In this document: piece after piece, positions 4,754 through 8,649 of the stretch | Numbering within the stretch: position 1 is the first letter of the stretch | Layout of the letters: each line of letters opens with the position of its first letter | DNA from: Alkalibaculum bacchi | GTDB taxonomy: Bacteria; Bacillota; Clostridia; Eubacteriales; Alkalibacteraceae | Direction of reading: 5' to 3' | DNA length: 8,649 bases | NCBI RefSeq assembly: GCF_937875145.1 | Contig: NZ_CALNCS010000222.1 | Span: 1 to 8,649 of the forward strand | Made by a program: the position numbers and the translations under genes | Notes under the pieces: generated by a model | Told to the model about the DNA's origin: nothing | The model's input: only the letters and a program-made list of their open reading frames with translations | Database searches by the model: none

Positions 4754-6112
4754 ATGGAAAACCAAAATGCAATACGAGGCTATTTACCTGACGAAAGACC
4801 GCCTTTCCTAGAACTTATTCTATTTGCAATCCAACAAATTGTTGTTATGTTTCCAGCTACAGTCTTAGTAGCACTTATTACAGGTTTTCACGTTTCAACG
4901 ACGATCTTTGCTAGTGGTCTAGCAACTTTAGGATTTATTTTAGTTACAGGTAGAAAAATACCACTATACTATGGCTCAAGTTTCTCTTATATTGCAGCAA
5001 TTGCTTCAATAATGAGCGCAGATGCTTTTGCAGGTTATTCTTTAAATGACAAAATTTCAATTGCACAATTTGGTATTATCATGTCTGGTTTTGTTTCAAT
5101 TATAGCAGGCTTTGTCATTCAAAAGAGCGGAAAGAAAATGATCGATAAAGTGCTTCCACCAACTGTTACAGGAAGTATTGCTATCATTATTGGTCTATCT
5201 TTAGCTGCGAATGCTATGGGAAATGCCTCAGCTATTCCAGCAAATGTTTTAGAAGCAAACCAAGCTACTGCAAGTAGTTACGCATGGGTTATTGCAGTGA
5301 TAACTTTAATATCAACAATTTTATATTCCGTATATTTAAGAGGCAAGTTAAGCCAATTGCCAATTTTATTTGGACTTTTAACAGGTTATGCAGCAGCACT
5401 CATCATTGGAAATGTAACAGGAATTCAATTTGTAAACTTTAACACAATTGTGTCTGATAGCATTGTAAATTTACCTATATTTACATTCCCAAAACCAACT
5501 GTGGCTGCAGTAGTGGCGATTATGCCGATTGCTATTGCTACAATTCCTGAATCAACAGCACATATTTATCAATTAGATATTTACGTAAATGAATTAGCAA
5601 AGAGAAAAGGTAGTAAAAAAAGATATAATATTGAAGATAAACTAGGGTTAAACCTTATCGGGGATGGTTTAGGAGATATCATATCTGGTTTTATTGGTGG
5701 ACCTGCTGGCACAAATTACGGTGAAAACATTAGTGCCATGGCCATATCAAAAAATTTCTCTGTACCAGTACTTATAGTAGCAGCTATAATCACCATGATT
5801 ATCTCTTGTTTTACACCACTTATTAATATAATTTACTCCATTCCAACATCTGTAATAGGAGGATTATCCATTTACTTATTTGGCGTTATCGCTGCACAAG
5901 GTATTACAATTATGATGGATAAAAAAGTGGATATGTTTAGCTCTAAGAACCTAGCAGTTATCGCTGTTATATTAATCATAGGATTAGGTGGAACATACCA
6001 GTTTGAAGGCGGCATGATTCCAATGTTCGGAACACAACTTCCAGCACTAGCAACAGCAGCTATTGTAGGAATAGCGTTAAACTTACTTCTTTCCATAGGG
6101 GAAAGAGATTAG
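4754..6112 (+). CDS. pyrP: Uracil permease (NCS2 nucleobase:cation symporter family)
   Basis: A 452-residue polytopic membrane protein, close to UraA/PyrP length, with a ribosome site AAGGAGG six bases before ATG. It starts with the family's ERPPFLE before the first membrane helix and has GSSFSYI (74-80), PPTVTGSIAIIIGL (135-148), and IPESTAHIYQLD with E266 and H270 aligned to the E241 and H245 of E. coli UraA that serve substrate binding and proton coupling. NYGENISAMAIS carries E324, equivalent to uracil-binding E290. The pattern fits 14 membrane segments with UraA-like half-helices. It imports uracil with protons for salvage to UMP. Xanthine specificity is possible from sequence alone, but overall likeness to UraA and the PyrR-type leader favour uracil. 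It is a single-gene unit; the family A repeat begins at its stop codon. Confidence 0.88.
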   Translation: MENQNAIRGYLPDERPPFLELILFAIQQIVVMFPATVLVALITGFHVSTTIFASGLATLGFILVTGRKIPLYYGSSFSYIAAIASIMSADAFAGYSLNDKISIAQFGIIMSGFVSIIAGFVIQKSGKKMIDKVLPPTVTGSIAIIIGLSLAANAMGNASAIPANVLEANQATASSYAWVIAVITLISTILYSVYLRGKLSQLPILFGLLTGYAAALIIGNVTGIQFVNFNTIVSDSIVNLPIFTFPKPTVAAVVAIMPIAIATIPESTAHIYQLDIYVNELAKRKGSKKRYNIEDKLGLNLIGDGLGDIISGFIGGPAGTNYGENISAMAISKNFSVPVLIVAAIITMIISCFTPLINIIYSIPTSVIGGLSIYLFGVIAAQGITIMMDKKVDMFSSKNLAVIAVILIIGLGGTYQFEGGMIPMFGTQLPALATAAIVGIALNLLLSIGERD

Positions 6113-6133
6113 CGGAAAGCAGAATGCTGAAAC
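6111..6133 (+). repeat. Dispersed intergenic repeat, family A, copy 3 (short)
   Basis: AGCGGAAAGCAGAATGCTGA matches the start of copies 1 and 2 but lacks the CTCGCC hairpin. It overlaps the permease stop codon: the TAG at 6110-6112 is completed by the first bases of the repeat. A further trace, AGCAGAAAGTAGAA at 6207-6220, follows the permease remnant. Confidence 0.5.
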
Positions 6134-6162
6134 TTTAACAATCGGTCAGCTACCCACTATCA

Positions 6163-6207
6163 GGGCTTATGAATTTACTTATTTCTATAGGAGAGAGAAA
6201 AAATTAA
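6163..6207 (+). pseudogene. Remnant of a second permease C-terminus
   Basis: In one frame this reads GLMNLLISIGERKN then TAA, against ALNLLLSIGERD at the end of the intact permease 95 bases upstream. The similarity extends past both stop codons (AGCGGAAAGCAGAA versus AGCAGAAAGTAGAA). The simplest reading is a former tandem duplicate of the permease 3' end, with almost everything between the two copies deleted. No ribosome site precedes it. Confidence 0.5.
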
Positions 6208-6222
6208 GCAGAAAGTAGAAAT

Positions 6223-6257
6223 AAAAGGAGGGCATAAAAATGTGCCCTCCTTTTGTA
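6223..6257 (+). terminator. Rho-independent terminator of the permease transcript
   Basis: AAAAGGAGGGCA (6223-6234) pairs perfectly with TGCCCTCCTTTT (6243-6254) around an eight-base loop. The T tract is only four long. Because the stem is symmetrical it could work on both strands. Confidence 0.75.
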
Positions 6258-6429
6258 GTTTGGTAACTTTTAGAATAGTCTTATATTTATTTTAAATATT
6301 GTAATATGAAAGTAAGCGTAAGGAATAATTTCTACCATATTCTATGATATTATGTAAATAGAAGGAATTTCACTCGTTCGTACTTCGTTAGATATGATCA
6401 CATTTTAATATTATAGACAGGTGGACATG
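6258..6429 (+). promoter_or_regulatory. Upstream region of the agr locus, promoter not resolved
   Basis: An AT-rich, gene-free stretch that must hold the promoter for the agrA-agrC transcript. TATTAT occurs at 6409-6414, but no -35 box lies at a suitable distance. Two TCGTT motifs at 6374-6378 and 6385-6389 are 11 bases apart, close to one helical turn. Sites for LytTR regulators are usually about two turns apart, so I do not call them AgrA boxes. Confidence 0.3.
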
Positions 6430-6777
6430 ATGTTTCAAATTGCTATATGTGACGACGAACAAACGATTTGTTCACAGATTGAGAAGATCATCTTAAATTA
6501 TTTCAAGAGTGGTGGTAGACAAGTCAAAATAGTTTCTACTGAGGGTGAAAAATTATTTTATGGTAAGCTTGCAGATGTGTTCACTAAAGTAATAAAACAT
6601 CGATTTATGTATATCCATAAATCGTATATTGTAAACTATGCCCATGTAAGTACATTTAGATATGAGTCGGTTATGATGACGAATTCTATACAACTCCCAA
6701 TAAGTCAACCTAGGAGAAAAGAAATAAGAGAGTTGCAGATGAAATATCAAAAAGAGGAAATGAATTATGAATATTAG
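6430..6777 (+). CDS. agrA: AgrA-like LytTR response regulator with in-frame internal deletion
   Basis: The product is 115 residues from ATG 6430, with AGGTGG five bases upstream; GTG 6421 and ATG 6427 are in frame but less well placed. Residues 1-27 (MFQIAICDDEQTICSQIEKI) are the start of a CheY-like receiver, with acidic pocket D8-D9. From about G29-R30 the sequence reads as the middle of a LytTR DNA-binding domain: VKIVSTEGEKLFYGKL, then FMYIHKSYIVNY (59-70) and LPISQPRRKEIRELQ (89-103). Full AgrA-like proteins are about 240 residues, so some 125 are absent, including the phosphoacceptor aspartate, the receiver's conserved lysine and the first LytTR strands. The frame is kept across the junction. 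It overlaps agrC by 11 bases. It is probably non-functional, or at most a phosphorylation-independent DNA-binding fragment. Confidence 0.8.
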   Translation: MFQIAICDDEQTICSQIEKIILNYFKSGGRQVKIVSTEGEKLFYGKLADVFTKVIKHRFMYIHKSYIVNYAHVSTFRYESVMMTNSIQLPISQPRRKEIRELQMKYQKEEMNYEY

Positions 6778-8068
6778 TATTTATGAATGGACATTCATTA
6801 TAACGAATTTTTTTGGAGCATATACAATTTATAAATTCATGAATATTTTTTTTGATGAAAGAAAGGTACATAATAAAATTGAACTATTGTCATACATAGC
6901 TTATTCCATATTTATAGTCGCAATATATCTTATCATAAATATACCCGTGATCCTCATGATATGTAATATAGTTGCTTTCATGGTATTATCATTAAACTAT
7001 AAGTCAAATATGAAAAAACGGATAGTATCGATAGCATTGATATATCTGATTTTGATGTGTATTGAAATGATTGTGGCATTGATATCGGGTTATTTCAATT
7101 TTCCTCTTTTATCTGCTAACGATTATTCATCCGTATATGGACTCATAATAGTTAAAATTCTTTCCTATGTAGTGGCACTGATATTTGGTAATTATAAAAA
7201 CATCAAGAGTGGAGGATTCATACCAAATTCGAATTGGTTTTGCATTGTGTTGATGCCAACGGCATCTTTATATATTATTTTAACTTTATTTCAAGCAAAG
7301 GGTCTTTCATGGATACAGGTAATGATTGGGATAGTCTTTATGTTGTTTGTTAACTTTGCAACATTTTATTTATATGATGTAATTACAAAAGTATGGTCAG
7401 ATAAAATGGAAAAAATGCTGCTTCAACAGAAAAATAAATATTATGAAAATCAATTTAATCTAATGAAGCTATCAGTGAATAACACAGCTACAATAAAACA
7501 TGATTTAAAAAATCATCTGTCCGTCATATATACATTGATTCAAAATGAAGAAAAAGAAAAAACTCTTAAACACATATCCGATATAATAAAGGTTTTCGGT
7601 GAACAAAAGGAATATGTTCGTTCCGGAAATGTTGCAGTTGACAGTATTTTAAATTTCAAGCTGCAAGAAGCAGAGCAGAAGAAAATAAAAACCATATTAG
7701 ATATTAATGTGCCGGAAGAATTAAATATTACGTCTTATGATATGGCGGTTATATTAGGAAATTTACTTGATAACGCAATAACGGCTGTATGTGAGTTGAC
7801 GGAAGATAGATATGTCAATATTATTATAAAATATGACAAGGGACGGTTTATTTTAAAGATTGATAATCCATTCGAAGGAAAAATCCTTAAAGAGAAAAAT
7901 ACACTTCTTACAACAAAGGTGGATAAGTCCAATCATGGAATTGGTCTTCAAAGTATTAAAGCTGTTTTAGAAAAGTATAATGGTTCAATGGAACTAGTAC
8001 ATAGTAAAAAAGTATTTTCTGTCACTCTACTCATGTATATCGAATTATTTGAGAGCAATAGCTATTAA
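6767..8068 (+). CDS. agrC: AgrC-like sensor histidine kinase (HPK10 family)
   Basis: This 433-residue protein has the normal length for the family. The N-terminal 205 residues form six or seven hydrophobic segments (roughly 8-25, 41-57, 60-76, 86-108, 122-141, 157-175, 183-205), the peptide-sensing domain. A linker helix follows, then the kinase core: KHDLKNHL with phosphoacceptor H245, N-box GNLLDNAITA (331-340) and G-box NHGIGLQSIK (389-398). The HDxxNH form of the H-box and lack of a distinct D-box are typical of AgrC, which autophosphorylates on binding an extracellular cyclic peptide and passes phosphate to AgrA. The ribosome site GAGG lies inside the end of agrA and the genes overlap, so the two are cotranslated. 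The partner regulator lacks its phosphorylation site here, leaving the kinase without an evident target in this window. Confidence 0.9.
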   Translation: MNISIYEWTFIITNFFGAYTIYKFMNIFFDERKVHNKIELLSYIAYSIFIVAIYLIINIPVILMICNIVAFMVLSLNYKSNMKKRIVSIALIYLILMCIEMIVALISGYFNFPLLSANDYSSVYGLIIVKILSYVVALIFGNYKNIKSGGFIPNSNWFCIVLMPTASLYIILTLFQAKGLSWIQVMIGIVFMLFVNFATFYLYDVITKVWSDKMEKMLLQQKNKYYENQFNLMKLSVNNTATIKHDLKNHLSVIYTLIQNEEKEKTLKHISDIIKVFGEQKEYVRSGNVAVDSILNFKLQEAEQKKIKTILDINVPEELNITSYDMAVILGNLLDNAITAVCELTEDRYVNIIIKYDKGRFILKIDNPFEGKILKEKNTLLTTKVDKSNHGIGLQSIKAVLEKYNGSMELVHSKKVFSVTLLMYIELFESNSY

Positions 8069-8087
8069 AATAGCCTGCTCTTTTTTT
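8052..8087 (+). terminator. Terminator overlapping the agrC stop codon
   Basis: Outer stem AGAGCA/TGCTCT (8052-8057, 8076-8081) and inner stem GCTAT/ATAGC (8061-8065, 8070-8074) are separated by a small asymmetric bulge, followed by seven T (8081-8087). The agrC TAA lies in the loop. It separates agrA-agrC from agrD-agrB, so the latter depend on read-through or their own promoter. Confidence 0.7.
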
Positions 8088-8095
8088 AATGGAAG

Positions 8096-8115
8096 AAAAT
8101 CTTTTTAAAGATTTT
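8096..8115 (+). repeat. AT-rich perfect hairpin upstream of agrD
   Basis: AAAATCTTT and AAAGATTTT are perfect nine-base inverse copies around TT. No T run follows, so a terminator is unlikely. It could be a protein-binding palindrome or a processing hairpin. Confidence 0.4.
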
Positions 8116-8134
8116 AAAAGAAAAACCTTAGTTC

Positions 8135-8191
8135 ACTACAAAAACATATATGAATTTTGACAAGATCCCGCACAAATTAAATTTTTGTAGT
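8135..8191 (+). promoter_or_regulatory. 10-bp inverted repeat framing a -35-like box in the agrD leader
   Basis: ACTACAAAAA (8135-8144) and TTTTTGTAGT (8182-8191) are perfect inverse copies. The 37 bases between them contain TTGACA (8157-8162), a consensus -35 box, but the AAATTT-type sequence 17 bases on is a poor -10. If transcribed, the arms would form a stem ending about ten bases before the agrD ribosome site. Both a promoter needing an activator and an RNA control hairpin are possible. Confidence 0.4.
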
Positions 8192-8218
8192 AAGATAAAG
8201 GAAAGGCAGGAAACAACT

Positions 8219-8362
8219 GTGAAGAAAATCATAATGAAGATTAGTGGATTGGTAGCAAGTTTAGCACTAATGGTTACGATTGCAAACGTAAATTCATCGT
8301 GTATGTTTGTAATGCATCAACCAAAGCTACCAAAAGGTGCTGAGAAGCTTCGTAAATTTTAA
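8219..8362 (+). CDS. agrD: AgrD-like cyclic autoinducer peptide precursor
   Basis: The product is 47 residues from GTG 8219, with AGG eight bases upstream; ATG 8150 would add 23 charged residues not expected of this family, and ATG 8234 is a shorter alternative. Residues 1-22 form an amphipathic, hydrophobic leader (KKIIMKISGLVASLALMVTI) that anchors it to the membrane. NVNSS-CMFVM (23-32) is the predicted signal: C28 would form a thiolactone with M32 after AgrB cleaves before H33, giving a five-residue ring, the same spacing as CDFIM in Staphylococcus aureus AIP-I. The tail HQPKLPKGAEKLRKF (33-47) carries the PxxP element AgrB needs. Its stop codon overlaps the agrB start as TAATG. The exact N-terminal trimming of the mature peptide cannot be read from sequence. 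Confidence 0.88.
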   Translation: MKKIIMKISGLVASLALMVTIANVNSSCMFVMHQPKLPKGAEKLRKF

Positions 8363-8625
8363 TGAAAATGGATGTATTCGATAGGATTACAGATTGGTTT
8401 ATTCGTAACGAAGTAATACCCTTGGAGGATAAAGAGTTATATACCTATGGACTAAAGCAAGGATCATTGATGGTGCTTAATATTGGTACTATAATTATCA
8501 TCGGTATTATATTAAAAATGATATGGCAAAGCATCCTATTAATGTTTGTCTACATCCCTCTTAGAACGTATGCAGGAGGATACCATGCCAGAACCGGTGG
8601 TTGTCAAGGTAGTTGTCACAAATAA
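8362..8625 (+). pseudogene. agrB: AgrB-like peptide-processing protease, truncated after the catalytic histidine motif
   Basis: The frame has 87 residues against about 190-210 for AgrB. The N-terminus (DVFDRITDWFIRNEVIPLEDKE), the membrane segment around 36-52 and the conserved PLRTYAGGYHART (66-78) are typical, with H75 as the catalytic histidine. In intact relatives a catalytic cysteine follows seven residues after the histidine; here the sequence turns to GGCQGSCHK and stops, with Q82 at that position and C81 one residue early. The remaining membrane segments are missing. A frameshift or an insertion at about 8597 would explain this. ATG 8362 overlaps the agrD stop by one base, so translation is coupled; ATG 8368 is an alternative. 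AgrB normally cleaves and cyclises AgrD in the membrane; this copy should not. The window ends 24 bases later, so a downstream continuation cannot be excluded. Confidence 0.75.
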
Positions 8626-8649
8626 CAAATTTTTTATGACACTTTTTCT

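Noticed and set aside
6372..6389. AgrA (LytTR) binding repeat upstream of agrA
   Set aside because: Two TCGTT motifs are only 11 bases apart rather than about two helical turns, and they match the ACnGTT consensus poorly.

Overview
The window suggests a low-GC, anaerobic, endospore-forming clostridium. The support is an alpha/beta-type spore protein behind a sigma-G-like promoter, an anaerobic Ni-Fe carbon monoxide dehydrogenase (CODH) family protein, an agr quorum-sensing locus, AT-rich codon use and strong GGAGG ribosome sites. Alkaliphilus or a relative is my guess; nothing here fixes the genus.

Positions 1-2573 (minus strand): an rRNA guanine-N1-methyltransferase (RlmA type) is followed by cooS, whose last roughly 100 codons lie beyond the left edge. 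This CooS is not canonical. The C-cluster cysteine that aligns with Cys295 of the Carboxydothermus enzyme is a glutamate (E303), as in hybrid cluster proteins, and the D-cluster cysteines are in a short CX2C arrangement. It resembles the hybrid-cluster-like CooS-V type more than a CO-oxidising enzyme.

Positions 2682-3640 (plus strand): a small acid-soluble spore protein with promoter and terminator, then a cold-shock protein tightly coupled to a 69-residue protein that looks like a heavy-metal-associated domain without its metal motif. From 3000 to 4700 the gaps between genes are full of dispersed repeats. An unannotated 58-codon gene (3931-4107, TTG start, near-perfect Shine-Dalgarno) lies between two copies of one repeat. 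It encodes a very acidic microprotein with a duplicated EFDYEEDPY motif.

Positions 4332-6257: a uracil permease of the NCS2 family. Its leader has a good promoter and mutually exclusive anti-antiterminator, antiterminator and terminator helices. The first hairpin carries a CNGNGA hexaloop, which points to PyrR-controlled pyrimidine attenuation. A 260-base hairpin-rich stretch of unknown nature separates the terminator from the start codon. A short remnant of a second permease C-terminus follows the gene.

Positions 6430-8649: an agr locus in the order A-C-D-B. The response regulator has an in-frame internal deletion that removes the phosphorylation site, the kinase and autoinducer precursor look intact, and AgrB diverges and stops just after its catalytic-histidine motif. 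The predicted peptide ring is CMFVM, but the circuit as written here is probably not functional.
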